NCBI GenBank assembly: GCA_029215795.1
Contig: JARDYH010000007.1
Span: 69,370,763-69,434,762, forward strand
DNA: 64,000 nt
Source of the DNA: Anniella stebbinsi
Taxonomy: Eukaryota > Chordata > Lepidosauria > Squamata > Anniellidae
Direction: 5' to 3'
Shown here: positions 11,163 to 22,360 of the stretch, in pieces
How positions within the stretch are numbered: position 1 is the stretch's first letter
Layout: each line of letters starts with the position of its first letter
Translations under genes and position numbers: made by a program
Notes under the pieces: model-generated
What the model was told of the DNA's origin: nothing
The model's input: only the letters and a program-made list of their open reading frames with translations
The model's database searches: none

Positions 11163-11370
11163 ACTTCATCACAACAGTTAAAGGTGCAGGCATTATACTG
11201 GAGTGACCATATTCAAAAGAAGGCAGAGACCCTGCAACTTTAACAGTTGTGATGAAGAGGGAATTTCACCAGGAACTAATTGCATACAAATGACACTGGC
11301 TGAAATTCCCTTTTCTCTACAACTGTTAAAGTTACAGGAGCCCTGACCTGGATTTTATCTGGTCACCCTA
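11163..11370. mobile_element. Partial 320-bp palindromic MITE
   Basis: It contains the centre (AGGTGCAGGCATTATACTGG) and one arm ending GGATTTTATCTGGTCACCCTA. The left arm is reduced to about 20 bp. A further short fragment of the same family lies at 11415-11480 (GAAAAGGAGGACAGGGTTCC). Confidence 0.72.
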
Positions 11371-11480
11371 GATTAAACTCTTAAAACAGATAAAAACAAA
11401 CAAATACATTATTATATGAAAAGGAGGACAGGGTTCCTGTAGCTTTCACTCTTGTGATGAAGAGGGAATTTCACCAGGGG

Positions 11481-11727
11481 TAGGCTGACCCTATGAAAAG
11501 GAGGTCAGGGCTCATGTAACTTTAACAGTTGTAGAGAAAAGGGAATTTCAGCCAGTGTCATTTGTCTGCAATTAGTTCCTGGTGAAATTCCCTCTTCATC
11601 ACAACAGTTAAAGTTGCAGGGGCCCTGCCTTCTTTTGTATATGGTCACTCTAGTATAGGGCATGCACCTTTAACTGTAACTGTTAAAGTGACATGAGCCC
11701 TGACCTGGATTTGATCTGGTCAGCCTA
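11481..11727. mobile_element. 320-bp palindromic MITE with internal deletion
   Basis: Both ends are present (TAGGCTGACC and GGTCAGCCTA), but only 247 bp remain because much of the second half is deleted. The left end is of the GAAAAGGAGG type and the right end of the GATTTGATCTGG type, so this copy is mixed. Confidence 0.75.
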
Positions 11728-12189
11728 GTAACCATAGTGTGGCCAAAGGGGGTGGGGAGAACTCTCCCCGCCCCATCTATGCCACCGGCCATATCTTCAA
11801 TGTAAAGAAGAGGAACTCTTGCTGAACACTTTGCCACAGAAGCATATTTCACTCTTTTTTTTCTTTTTTTTTTTACAGATTTGTTTTTCTGACACATTTT
11901 CCACCTGTTTGCTAAGTAAGCAAAGTGTGAAGGGCAAAATCTGAAACCACAAGGAGGGGGGAGCAGGTGGGGAGGGGGAGCAGAGAACTTGTCAGCCTTG
12001 TCGGTGGCGACGAAGGTGTGAAAATGAAACCTCCATGTGTAACTCCCTCGTTCTTCCTGTTGAGCTCTGAAGCGCTGCCGTGGCTGGGGGGTGGGGTGGG
12101 GGAAGGCAGAACTGAGGCTAGAAAGGCCTGAGCAGGTGTTAAAAGATCCTCAGGCGAATCTCTCGTATATCAAATTGCGTTGCCCACGT

Positions 12190-12290
12190 TACACCAAGAA
12201 CAGAAGCAGAGCCCTGCTGGATCCGACTGAGGGTCCGTCTCGTCCAGTATTCTGTTCACGCGGGCTGGCCAGCTACACCACACTTACAAT
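12190..12290 (-). mobile_element. CR1 LINE 3' fragment
   Basis: The block CCCTGCTGGATCCGACTGAG followed by GTCCAGTATTCTGTTCAC is the reverse complement of the CR1 3' region (CTGGACTAGATGG, TCTGATCCAGCAGGGC) seen in full at 26545-27025. Confidence 0.65.
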
Positions 12291-12912
12291 CGCCTCCTGA
12301 TTAAAGATATCTTGCAGCACAATCCTATGCATGTTTAGAGAGAGAAAAAGTCCTACATCAACAAAAAGATGTTGAATGTTTTTTTCCCCTGCCTACACAC
12401 ACGTAATGCTGCACCCTTAGTTGACTGGATAATTTGATTATACGATGTAGCACTGGCTGGTTTGGTTGATGCAGTCATTCCTGTTTTTATTTCTTGTCTT
12501 TGCTCTCTGGGCTCTCAAGGAGTTTACTGAGCTACTGGATAAGTTGGAATGAAAGGCCATGGCCTGATTGATCAAATTGCCAGGATGACAACAACCCTTG
12601 GTATCAGGCATCCAGGGATGCTGTTTGGTGATTTCACCTGGATCTTCAAAGCTAAACTCATGGTACAGTGGCAAGAGCTGTACAGGAAACCAAAACAAAG
12701 CCTTTAAGCGCTAACAAAGACTCCCAGTTATGGTCAAGTGCTTCCTTTGCTCAAGAACTGCAGGTAGGAAGTTATCTCAGTTTGGCTACAAAGAACTCAA
12801 CACACAGAGTCCCTAGTCAACAGCATCTCATAAAGGAAGAGGCCCCTTGCAGCGTTTCCCTCCTGGTTAGGTGAACATCCTGCACTTTTCGATTGTTTGC
12901 CAAACCTTTCTG

Positions 12913-13782
12913 TAGGGATGTGCACAGCCGAAATTATCGTATCGTATCGATATCGGAAATTCCGACATAAAAAAAATTCCGGATCCGATCATATCGGGGG
13001 GTACCTGGATTTCATCGGATCAGAAATCTGATAAATATTGGAAGTTCTGATATGATAACAGTGTTTTTTCCCATAGGTTTGCATTGGGGGAAAGAAAGCT
13101 TTCCCCCAATGCAAGTCTATGGGGAAAAACACTGGGCCGGCACTTCCTCCCTTCCTCCACTTGCGCTCCTTACCCATCGCCACCCCCTCTGCTCTGTAGT
13201 ACTGCTAAACAGGCTTTCCAGCCTGTTTGTCAATACAGAGAAGCACCGAGTGATGTCGTCATCACTCGGCGCGGCTCTGTACTGATGAACAGATTGGAAA
13301 GCCTATTTAGCAGTATTACGGGGCGGTGGGGGCGGGGAAGGCCCAGGTAAGGAGTGCAAGGGGGGAGGGAGGGGTCCCCCTTACTTGGGCCTTGTCCACT
13401 GCCATCTGCTGCCGTCCGCTGCTAGGAACTACTGAGAACTAGGCTTTGCGGCCTAGTTCTCAGTAGAGTGATGATGCGTTGGGTGATGTCACCACCCGGC
13501 GCGCTGGTGCTCTACTGAGAACTAGGCCACAAAGCCTAGTTCTCAGTAGTTCCTAGCAGCGGACGGCAGCGGACAAGGCCCAGGTAAGTAAGGGGGGAGG
13601 GAGGGCTGGCCCTAGGTCCGATAATCCGATATGTCTGATAATTATCGGACATATGGATTTCGGATCGCATCAGATAGGGCCTGAGGGAATGTTTATCATT
13701 ATCGTTAATCGGATGTCGGATGTCTGATAATGACCTTATCTGTTCGTTATCGGCCATCGTAACGATACAATACACATCACTA
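12913..13782 (+). mobile_element. hAT-type non-autonomous element, GTGCAC family, copy C (divergent)
   Basis: The 8-bp duplication CCTTTCTG flanks it at 12905-12912 and 13783-13790. The ends are TAGGGATGTGCAC and ACACATCACTA. The usual GGATCGG subterminal repeats are replaced by AT-richer ATCGGAT and CGATAATC types, so it is a separate subfamily. It keeps the conserved hairpin (13072-13124) and palindromic blocks, one with arms on GAACTAGGC flanking GTGATGTCACCACC, edged by AGGTAAG. Confidence 0.87.
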
Positions 13783-13890
13783 CCTTTCTGTGACCTCAGC
13801 TGTGCACATTATGAGACTCAGCTTTCAATTTGGGTGAAGTCATTGATTTGTGCGCTTTCTCCATGTTCATTTGTTTTTTTTAAAGCAGTC

Positions 13891-14230
13891 TAGGGATGTA
13901 TGAAAAATTCATCTCAGTTCATCTGGACTTGTCCCATTCTTAGCCCTAAATGAAAACACAAGCGCAATGTTTTGGAAAAGGTTCACACATTCCTGAACTT
14001 GCAATCACATTAGAAAAGTGTACTTTGAATTTTTTTTTTTTTAATGCACATCACGCTTTAGTCAATGGGGGAAAGTGCCCATTTTTGAAAATTCACATAG
14101 AAATGCGAATCTTTCCTGTTTGAAACAGGCAATTTCCCCATTCAAACAACCCCCAAAACAGCTTACAAACAAGCTTCAAAGTGAAGTATCGAAAATTTTG
14201 GTGGGTTTGTACATCCTTCTCCCATCCCTA
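13891..14230. mobile_element. MITE with TAGGGATGTA ends
   Basis: The left end TAGGGATGTATGAAAAATTC and right end TTTGTACATCC...ATCCCTA form short terminal inverted repeats around 340 bp of AT-rich DNA. No target-site duplication is clear. Confidence 0.45.
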
Positions 14231-14599
14231 GCGGAGGCATCCTCTTGTGAAATCAGTTCATTAACTATGAACAACCCATGAAGAGAACCTATGGTTTACT
14301 GTTGCATTGTGAACTGTGGTTTGTTTGTGGTTAACAAACCGTGGCTTGTTAGCATGGCTGAGTTCACACATCAAAACAACCCACAATTCAACAACAACTC
14401 ACGCTCATCTAGGGATGGACGGACTCACCTCTGTCTGTTCTCACCAGGTGCTTGCCAAGCTGCTGCCGCCCGACCCTGCTCACCACCCCCTTAATTTGGC
14501 ACTTGCTACTTGAGACATTAGGATGTGCCTGGGCACACCTGGCACACCCCTTGTGCACTCCTATGAAAGAGGAGAAAAAGCCCAAGATGTAGGAACCAT

Positions 14600-15490
14600 G
14601 TATGGTTGCACCATACAAATCTATGGGGACATTTTTTCTCTGTATCTCACAATATTAGAACTCAGTATAGGGGTCATCTCATGAAGCTGATGGGTGGGAG
14701 ATTCAGGACACATAAAAGGAAGTACTTTTCCCACACAGCATATAGTTTAACCATGGAATTCTGTCCCATAAGATGTAGTCATGGCCACCAATTGGGATGA
14801 CTTTAGACAAATTCATGGAGGAGAAGGCTATCAATGGCTACTAGTCCTGATGGCTATACACTACCACCAGTATCGGAGGCAGTTGACCTATGCATACCAG
14901 TTGCTGGGGAACATGGGCAGGAGGGTGCTGTTGCACACATGTCCTGCTTGTGGGTGTCCCATGGGCAGCTGTCAGCTGATTGACCACTGTGTGAATAGAA
15001 GGTTTTATTTATTTATTTATTTATTGCATTTTATACTGCCCAATAGCCGAAGCTCTCTCGGCAGTTTACAGAAATTAAAACCATGAAAACCATTCAAAAT
15101 ATAAAACATCAACAGTATAAAAATACAATATAAGAACACAAGCAGCAATGCAAAATTAATACCAATTTAAAATACAGATTTAAAACAGCAAAGTTAAAAA
15201 TTAAACTGATAAACTATTAAAATACTGAGAAAATAAAGAGGTCTTCACCAGGCGTATAAAAGAGTATAATGTAGGTACCAGGCGAACCTCTCTAGGGAGC
15301 TCATTCCACAGCCAGGGTGCCACAGCGAAGAAGGCCCTCCTCCTGGTAGCCACCTGCCTCACTTCCTTTGGCAGGGGCTCATAGAGAAGGACCCCTAAGG
15401 ATGATATGTACCCTGAGGGGTACATATGGGAGGAAGCATTGAACTTGATGGATCTTTGGTCTGATCCAGCATGGCTCTTCTTATGCTCTT
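14600..15490 (+). mobile_element. CR1 LINE 3' region, split by a second LINE
   Basis: The sequence matches the CR1 3' UTR layout seen at 26545-27025: TGATGGGTGGGAGATTCAGG, GCCACCAATTGGGATG, CAGTTGCTGGGGAACATGGG, GGATCTTTGGTCTGATCCAG. It is interrupted at about 15000-15430 by an oppositely oriented LINE 3' end, after which the CR1 tail resumes. Confidence 0.7.
15001..15430 (-). mobile_element. L2-like LINE 3' end inserted in CR1
   Basis: On the minus strand it encodes a C-terminal reverse-transcriptase-element tail containing APWLWNELPREVR, followed by a 3' region ending in TTTATTTATTTATTT at 15005-15025. Equivalent tails with PRLWNGL occur in the other L2-like copies. Confidence 0.7.
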
Positions 15491-15892
15491 AAGCTTTTAA
15501 TTCAGAATGAACATTCAAATCAGTTGTGTACCAAGTGACTTATTGATTATGTCTCTTCATCATCTCTGTGGGGAAAAGAAACTGGTACACTTCTTTAAAA
15601 CTGGAGTTTCATTTCTCTTCATTCTGACACCTTGACTCCAAATATCTTTGTGGATAACCAGTGCATCGCTTTTAGTCCATCTGTAACTGTGTCCTTCATA
15701 ATAAACCCACAGATAAACTAGATGCAGTTATGGAGAATGCAAAACAGCAGAAACGTACACACAACTTGTAGGGCAGCCTGGAAGAGCAGGCGTCGGGCTT
15801 GTGGGATCAACTTTGATTTATTATTATTATTATTTCATCTCTTTCTCGCTCATGACGGGTTTTTTTAGACAGACAAGATGGGCTTTGCCAAG

Positions 15893-16168
15893 TCATAGAA
15901 TCATAGAATCATAGAATGGTAGAGTTGGAAGGGGCCTCAATGCAGGAATCTACCTTAAAGCATCCCTGACAGATGGTTGTCCAGCTGCCTCTTGAATGCC
16001 TCTAGTGTGGGAGAGCCTACCACCTCTCTAGGTCATGGGTTCCATTGTGGTATTGCTTTAACAGTCAGGACATTTTTCTTGACGTCCAGCTGGAATCTGG
16101 CTTCCTGTAACTTGAACCGATTATTGCGTGTCCTGCATTCTGGGTTGATCAAGAAGAGATCCTGGTCA
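15893..16168 (-). mobile_element. CR1 LINE 3' end with octamer tail
   Basis: It starts with the CR1 terminal repeats TCATAGAATCATAGAATCA followed by GGTAGAGTTGGAAGGGGCC, the standard CR1 3' end read on the minus strand. It continues into CAGCTGCCTCTTGAATGCC and TAACTTGAACC. Confidence 0.85.
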
Positions 16169-16177
16169 TGCTGTCTT

Positions 16178-16447
16178 TTACAGATTCAGGAATTTCCTGA
16201 CAATTGAGCATGTTTTAAGTATGACTGCTTTCTGGATGTTGGTGTGGATGTATTTTGGTAGGCCTAGTTTCTGGAGGTTTTCTGTATAGTTTTTTGATGT
16301 GATGCCAGTGACTGAGCTGACTAATGGAATAATTGTGACCTTTTCCTGATGCCATAGTTCTTTGACTTCCATAGCCAGTGGAGCATATTTGTCTCTTTTC
16401 TTCTTCGTTTTCAACAACATTTTTGTCATTCGGTATTGTGATGTCAA
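16178..16447 (-). pseudogene. LINE ORF C-terminal fragment, clade uncertain
   Basis: The minus strand encodes about 89 residues with KRDKYAPLAMEVKELWHQE, TIIPLVSS and LQKAVILKTC-like motifs, typical of the C-terminus of a non-LTR retrotransposon protein (possibly the R4/Dong group). It abuts the CR1 piece at its left. The clade is from memory and uncertain. Confidence 0.5.
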
Positions 16448-16866
16448 TGAGGTATGTGTTATTATTATTATTATTCTAGAACCCCAAGATTCACCAACTG
16501 GAGCCAGATGTAAAAGACATACACTTCAAATTAAAGGATCTGTTGTGAGTGCCCAAGCTGAACTGAGCTCAAAGTCCGTCACACACAAAAGTCCATTCCT
16601 GATTACCCTAAACTTTCTTCATTTGGGCTGTATAAGTTAGAGGAATGGGGGGGGGGGGAGGAACATGTTTTTGTTGCTGTTGATTGTGAGTCAGAAGAAA
16701 TCCTTGCCAATCTGCTGCAGTTCACCCAGAAAGCTAACAGTAGTTCTTCATCTCCCCACCTGTATTGTCGGAAGTGTCAAATCATTAAACCTTTTGATTC
16801 TGTTCCATTTTGAGCTCTACTCTGACTGATATTGTGCCAAGCTGGTTCTGGTTCAAACCACTCAGA

Positions 16867-17352
16867 CCCTGTTCAGATGACTTGCTAAGCCTAGGCTGAC
16901 CATATGAAAAGGAGGACAGGGCTCCTGTAACTTTAACAGTTGTAGAGAAAAGGGAATTTCGGCCAGTGCCATTTGTATGCAATTAGTTCCTGGTGAAATT
17001 CCCTCTTCATCACACCAGTTAAAGTTGCAGGAGCCCTGCCTTCTTTTGAATATGGTCACTATAATACAGTGCATGCACCTTTAACTGTTGCGATGAAGAG
17101 GGAATTTCATCAGGAACTAATTGCATACCAATGACACTGGCAGAAATTCCCTTTTCTCTACAACTGTTAAAGTTACAGGAGCCCTGTCCTCCTTTTTATA
17201 TGGTCAGCCTAGCTAAGCCATGACTTAGCATGTCATGTGAACCATTCCTAACCATGGTAAGCTACATAACCACCATTTAAACACTATCACTAATGTTTGC
17301 TGCAAAAGGGTTAGTAACCTAACCATGGCCTAGCGTGTCATTTGAACAGACC
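16867..17352. mobile_element. MITE with CTGTTCAGATGAC ends, carrying a nested MITE
   Basis: The left end CTGTTCAGATGAC and right end GTCATTTGAACAG are inverted repeats. The interior has CTAAGCCATGACTTAGC and CTAACCATGG motifs. A complete 320-bp palindromic MITE sits inside it at 16892-17211. Confidence 0.55.
16892..17211. mobile_element. Complete 320-bp palindromic hAT-type MITE
   Basis: Perfect 8-bp duplications GCTAAGCC flank it (16884-16891 and 17212-17219). The ends are TAGGCTGACC and GGTCAGCCTA, both of the GAAAAGGAGG type. The two halves are inverted copies of each other: CTCTTCATCACACCAGTTAA in the left half is mirrored by a TTTAACTGTTGCGATGAAGAG block in the right half. There is no coding capacity. 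Confidence 0.92.
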
Positions 17353-18367
17353 CTCGAGGTTTGGGAAAGGGCTCAGTTAGCACACACTTGGGATAGGGTT
17401 GCCAATACCCTTTGACAACAGCTTGATCTACAGACATGAGAAAGTGGTTACCCTTCTCTCCATGCTGCAAAGAGTTTCCCCTTCTCATTCCTGCAATTTA
17501 AGCTGCCGGGACTTAAAAAAACTGTTACTGATGGGCAGCCCACCCCTCATCTCCCATCATTCCATTCTTTTATTGTTCGGTCAGTTTGCTCTGTCCTGAT
17601 CGTCCTTCTGAATCCCAGTTTAACCAGGAATATTTCTGAAATCAGTCCAGAAACCACCATCGTTTTTGTGTTTGGAGGCTCAGCCTGCCCTTCACCTGTG
17701 CCTTGAATTCAGTTCCTTGGGCAGGCTTGATCTGGTTTGCCTTCCATGAAATGGGAGGTTTGTGACTGGCCATGCCCACTATGGCAACCCTAAATTAAGG
17801 AGTCTCATTATGATGAAGCAGTCTGTCAACTTCTTGTATCAAGGATGCAAATTAAGTTTGTTTGTGCAAGTTTGTGGAACGTCAGGTTTCATGCAGTACT
17901 TGATTTCTAAATGAGGTCTCAAGATCTCAAAGCCCCCTTGGAAGGCATCTCTCTTCCTCCTCTACCTTAGATCCTTGGTTCATTTACTGGGTGTGGTAGA
18001 ATATTGCTGAGAAGAGGGGGAAATGCATTCTGCATATGGTCAGAGGCTGTCATTTTTCTTATTACTCCATATGTTCCAAGGCTGGTCCTGGTCAGCTTGG
18101 CACAAAAGACAGCTCCCCTAGTTGATTGATTGGTTGGTTGGTTGATTTATCCATCCAGTTTATGAGTTGGTCTAGAGCCGAAGCTCTTATGATAAAAACA
18201 AACGCGACAAAAACAATGATAAAAGATTTTAAAAGGATTTTAAAATCACTCCCTGTGAATTGGGCAGCAATAGCCATGGCCATTGGTTTACATGCATGGG
18301 CCATATACCAGTGACTATCAATAGCCCCCGTGGCAGGAGCCAACAGAAAGCTTTTGCTATCAATTCT
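17353..18367. other. Intergenic sequence, no firm feature
   Basis: Mostly unique-looking DNA. Near 18130-18250 there is a LINE 3'-like fragment (TTGATTGATTGGTTGG, then GAGCCGAAGCTCTTATG and ATAAAACAAA-like sequence) resembling the 15000-15100 tail. No exon is recognised. Confidence 0.35.
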
Positions 18368-18515
18368 GCCCTTGCTGCAGTCTGCCGGGTTGGAACATCA
18401 GAAGAGCTCTGCTGGATCAGACCAAGGGTCCATCTAGTCCAGAATTCTGTTCATGCAATGGCCAACCAGCTGCCCATGGGGAACCCACAAGGAGGACATG
18501 AACTCAAAAGCACCC
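18368..18515 (-). mobile_element. CR1 LINE 3' fragment
   Basis: The order CAGAAGAGCTCTGCTGGATC, CAAGGGTCCATCTAGTCC, GGCCAACCAGCTGCCC is the reverse complement of the CR1 3' region at 26900-27020. Confidence 0.7.
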
Positions 18516-18587
18516 TCCCTTAAATGTAAATGCTTACATTCTAAGCACTGAAGCCCCAACCAAACCTCAGACATCCTGCTCAGTAGA

Positions 18588-18600
18588 GAGTATATAATGA
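18588..18600 (+). promoter_or_regulatory. Possible TATA box before a candidate CXCR3 exon 1
   Basis: GAGTATATAATGA at 18588-18600 is a good TATA-type sequence about 100 bp before an ATG that directly precedes a consensus donor (18697-18699, then GTGAGT). It is the only such arrangement I noticed upstream of CXCR3, but it is weak evidence. Confidence 0.2.
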
Positions 18601-18696
18601 GATAACTGACTACCCCAGATCAACGGCCTTAACTTGTCACTGGTACCTCTTCGCATCATCTCTTTTGTGCTGCGTGGAATCCGATCAGCTCCCGAT

Positions 18697-18699
18697 ATG
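18697..18699 (+). CDS. CXCR3: Candidate CXCR3 first coding exon (ATG only), speculative
   Basis: The exon would end CCGATATG before GTGAGT, contributing just the start Met in phase 0, which fits the phase-0 entry into the 29851 exon. Mammalian CXCR3 also has a first coding exon of only a few codons before a phase-0 intron (recalled knowledge). The intron would be 11.15 kb. Without transcript data this could be chance, and another exon or a start at 29890 is equally possible. Confidence 0.2.
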
Positions 18700-19680
18700 G
18701 TGAGTTCCAGCTATGGTCATATCCATGACTGGAGATTAAAATATAGAGGTGGGGGAAACACCTAATTCACAACTGACGCAACTTTCAACCTAGTTTCCCC
18801 TTGTGATGGGCAATTTAGGTTTTTTTAATGGGGCTACACTGTTTTGTAGATTGCACATCTTAATAAGAACAAAGGGCTGCGAATCTAAGGTTGCTTAACT
18901 TGGGGAAATGTCCAAACATTTTGGGGAGTTGGAAAATAAATGCCGGAATAATCATTTAAGAATATAATTTTTCCAGAAGGGGTTGAGGCTAAACAACTCT
19001 TCTCATTGGATTGCTGCTCTCTTTGAACGGAATGAAGATCGGGATACAGGAAATACTGCATTTAGAGATTGTGGTTCTAATAAGTGCCTTTGAGACATTT
19101 GAATGATGAAATACTCAATCCAATCAATTTGCTAATTCAGATTTGATTATTTTTCTTTCTTTCTGAGTTTGATCTGCAGCCTGATCCTATGTATATTTGG
19201 GTGCAAGTCCTCTTGAACTTAATGAGGGTTACTTAGAAGTAAATTTGCACAGGATCACAGACTTAGATGTATAAGATTTGGTACCTCAGAATTTTCAAGA
19301 GAAATAAAAGAACCAGAGATGGTGGATCACTTTTAAGCTGATTTGTTTTCAAAGTAAGACTATATATGTTAGAGGGATCCTAATAAAGAGAACTTGGTTT
19401 CAGAATGAAATTCAGATATTGATGCAATGGATGGGAATATTCAGGGGTACTCTTAAATGAACTAAATAAGCTGTGGCAACTCACGATGTTTGTGAAATAG
19501 ATTTCTTAAATGGATGGATTATTATCTTGGAGAAATAGATTTTCTCTTCCAGTTGGTAACCTTTTAAAATCTTTCTCTTAACTGGATTTTGATTGTGTTT
19601 GCTCTACTTTAGTGTTTATATTTTCACAAATGCAATCAAACCACTATGTTATCAACAACAACAACAACAACAATTGTCCT
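18700..19680. other. Non-coding, fragments of an old dispersed repeat
   Basis: Near 19180-19260 the sequence (CTGATCCTATGTATATTTGG, then AAGTAAATTTGCACAGGATC) resembles a dispersed element also visible near 20000-20115 and 60730-60815, built on 'TTCAATGGGA' and 'GGATTGCAGCC'. No exon is recognised. Confidence 0.35.
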
Positions 19681-19689
19681 ATGGAAATC

Positions 19690-19930
19690 ATGAGACAAGA
19701 GTGCTTTGCCTAAGGGTGAGGCTTTTAATGTGCGATTGCTGTGTCGCATTCATAGAATTTTGCAATGGGTCTAGGCACCTTCATCCTCCACTTGTAATAC
19801 TCCTGTGTTTTCCCATTGCTTCTTCCATATTTTTTTTCTTACTAGAAAAAAAAGCTATTCAGAAGGAAAAGATGAAATAGTTACACAGTGTCTTTTCATT
19901 CCCTCCATCTGGAAGCACCCTTACTTTCGA
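19690..19930. repeat. Dispersed repeat shared with 59170-59395
   Basis: Shared blocks in the same order are a GTGAGGCTTTTAATG-like start (GTGAGACTTTTATTG in the other copy), GGCACCTTCATCCTCCACTTG, and CCATCTGGAAGCACCC. It is likely a MITE of unknown class. Confidence 0.5.
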
Positions 19931-20604
19931 AACAAATGAGTTAAAGTATATAAGACAGGTTGCACACTTGGACTCCAATACCAGGAAAGTAAGTCATGGT
20001 TAAGACTCCAGTCCTGTGCATACTTATGGTTTAAGTCTCAGTCAAATCAAGTGCGACTTACTTCAGCGTAAAGGGACATAGGAGCTGACACATCCCATTG
20101 AATTCAATGGGATTTACTTTTATTGCAACTAATTTGTTCCATTGATTTCAACACTATTTATATAACACTTTCTCTGGATTGGGGAAACAGACAATCTGTA
20201 GAATGAGAGAATTTTGCAAGGGGGAAAAAAAACCCTTTCCCTAAATCAACAGATGACAAATTACAATCTCCCTTTCAGTTCCATCAATTTATGAGGTTTT
20301 ATGAATTACATAGTTTACTAGGAGAGGAGGCACAAATATTGGCCACTAATGGGCGATCTCATGCAAGGAGAGATTGTATGCAAAATGAGGCAACTCAGAA
20401 GGCTAGTGAGAGTACCCCGGAAATGCACATTTTCCTCTGATGCAGATCTATGGTACGCAAGCAGACCCTTCATAGAAAAAAAAAGTCATCCAGGACTAAA
20501 TCCAGTCCCTCCCTGCTCCTTTTGAGCAATTACATTTTCCTGAATAAGATCTCTGTGCATGGGACTGCAGAAGCTGGACTGGGTTGAAGAATTGCCTTTG
20601 CTGA

Positions 20605-20923
20605 TAGGGTGACCATGTGAAAAGGAGGACAGGGCTCCTGTATCTTTAACAGGTGTATTGAAAGGGGAATTTCCACAGGGGTCATTTGTATGCATGCAGC
20701 ACCTGGTGAAATCCCCTCTTCAAAATAACAGTTAAAGCTGTAGGAGCAATACTAGAGTGACTAGATACAAGAGAGGGCAGGGCTCCTGCAGCTTTAACTG
20801 TTGGGATGGAAAGGGAATTTCACCAGGTGCTGCACGCATACAAATAACACCTGCTGAAATCTCCTATTCTATGCAAATGTTAAAGATACAGGAGCCCTGT
20901 CCTCCGTTTCATAGGGCCACCTT
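20605..20923. mobile_element. 320-bp palindromic MITE, GCAGCACCTGG subfamily
   Basis: The ends are TAGGGTGACCATGTG and a degenerate GGGCCACCTT. The interior carries ATGCATGCAGCACCTGG in place of the ATGCAATTAGTTCCTGG of the main subfamily, on both arms. The target-site duplication is not preserved. Confidence 0.8.
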
Positions 20924-20944
20924 GCAGTATCTGCTCCACACACA

Positions 20945-20946
<2 letters not shown>

Positions 20947-20984
<38 letters not shown>
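20947..20984. repeat. (AAT)n simple repeat
   Basis: About a dozen AAT units form the tail of the adjacent L2-like LINE. Confidence 0.9.
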
Positions 20985-21145
20985 TTTATTTGTAACCCGC
21001 CTCTCCCTCCGGATCGAGGCGGGGAACAACAACAATATAAACATAAAAATAACAACAGTTAAAATTTTTAAAAAGCAAGAGAACAATACAACATTAAAAA
21101 CATCTTAAAATTCATCTGGATAGGCCTGTCGGAAGAGGACAGTCT

Positions 21146-22283
21146 TCATGACTCTCTTAAATTCATGAAGACTGTCAATTTGTCTAACCCCTCCGACAGA
21201 CCATTCCATAGTCTGGGAGCGATGGAAGAAAAGGTCCTCTGGGTAACACTCGCCAGCCTAGTTCTGGCTGGCTTGAGTAAGTTCTTCCCAGAGGACCTAA
21301 GTGTGCGGGGCGGATTGTATGGGAGAAGGCGATCCCGCAGGTAACCTGGACCCAAACCATGTAGGGCTTTAAAGGTAATAACCAACACTTTATACTTCGC
21401 CCGGAAACTGATTGGCAGCCAATGAAGCGATTTTAAAACTGGTGTGATGTGATCACCCCTAGGTGTACCGGTGACCAACCCGGCTGCCATATTTTGAACA
21501 AGTTGAAGTTTCCGGACTAGGCACAAAGGTAGCCCTATGTACAGCGCATTGCAGAAGTCGAGCCTCGAAGTTACCAGTGCGTGCACTACCGTCTTTAGGT
21601 CTTCAAACTCTAGGAAGGGGCGCAGCTGGCGTATCAGCCGAAGCTGATAGTAGGCACTCCTGGCCGTCGCATCAATCTGGGCTGTCATCTGGAGCGACGG
21701 ATCCAGGAGTATCCCCCAAGCTGCGAACACAATCTTTCAGGGGGGGTGTAACCCCATCCAGAACTGGTTGACACACCTCCAAACCCAGGTTGGGGACTTT
21801 GACAGCAAGCACCTCCGTCTTGTCTGGATTCAGCTTCAGTTTGTTTTTCCTCATCCAGCCCATTACCGCCTCCAAGCATTCATTCAGAGGAGACACACTA
21901 TCCTTAGCTGACGATGTTGTCGAAGGCATAGAGAAATATATTTGGGTGTCATCAGCATATTGATAGCACCCCGCCCCATGCCTCCGGATGATCTCTCCCA
22001 GCGGTTTCATGTAAATGTTAAACAGCATTGGGGAAAGGATGGCACCTTGCGGTACACCACATAGCAGCTCCTTTTTTGAAGAGCAGCTATCCCCAAGCAT
22101 CACCATCTGGAACCTGCCTGAGAGATAGGACCGGAACCACTGAAGCACAGTGCTCCCGATCCCCAATTCCCCCAGGCGCTCCAGAAGGATACCATGGTCG
22201 ATGGTATCGAAAGCCGCTGAGAGGTCCAGGAGTACCAGCAGGGACACACTCCCCCTGTCGATACTAAGGCGTAGATCATCCAC
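21146..22283 (-). pseudogene. Broken L2-like reverse transcriptase
   Basis: Two overlapping frames (22283 to 21672 and 21730 to 21146) make one coding region broken by a frameshift near 21700. In order it shows VLLDLSAAFDTIDH, CGVPQGAILSPMLFNIYM, the catalytic QYADDTQIYF, MRKNKLKLNPDKTEVL, then SRLDFCNALYIGLP and SLHWLPISFRAKYKV. The palm Asp residues are present. It has no host function. Confidence 0.85.
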
Positions 22284-22360
22284 TAAGGTGACCAGAGCGG
22301 TCTCAACTCCATATCCCGCCCTGAAGCCGGTTTGAAATGGGTCTAGAAAATCGAGGAATT

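Larger units (their letters stand above)
20944..22360 (-). mobile_element. L2-like LINE, 5'-truncated
   Basis: The minus strand encodes the reverse-transcriptase palm and thumb, and the 3' region ends in an (AAT)n tract at 20947-20984. Two matching truncated copies lie at 32758-33842 and 37128-40071. The clade (L2 or a near relative) is judged from the VLLDLSAAFDTIDH motif and tail style. Confidence 0.82.
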
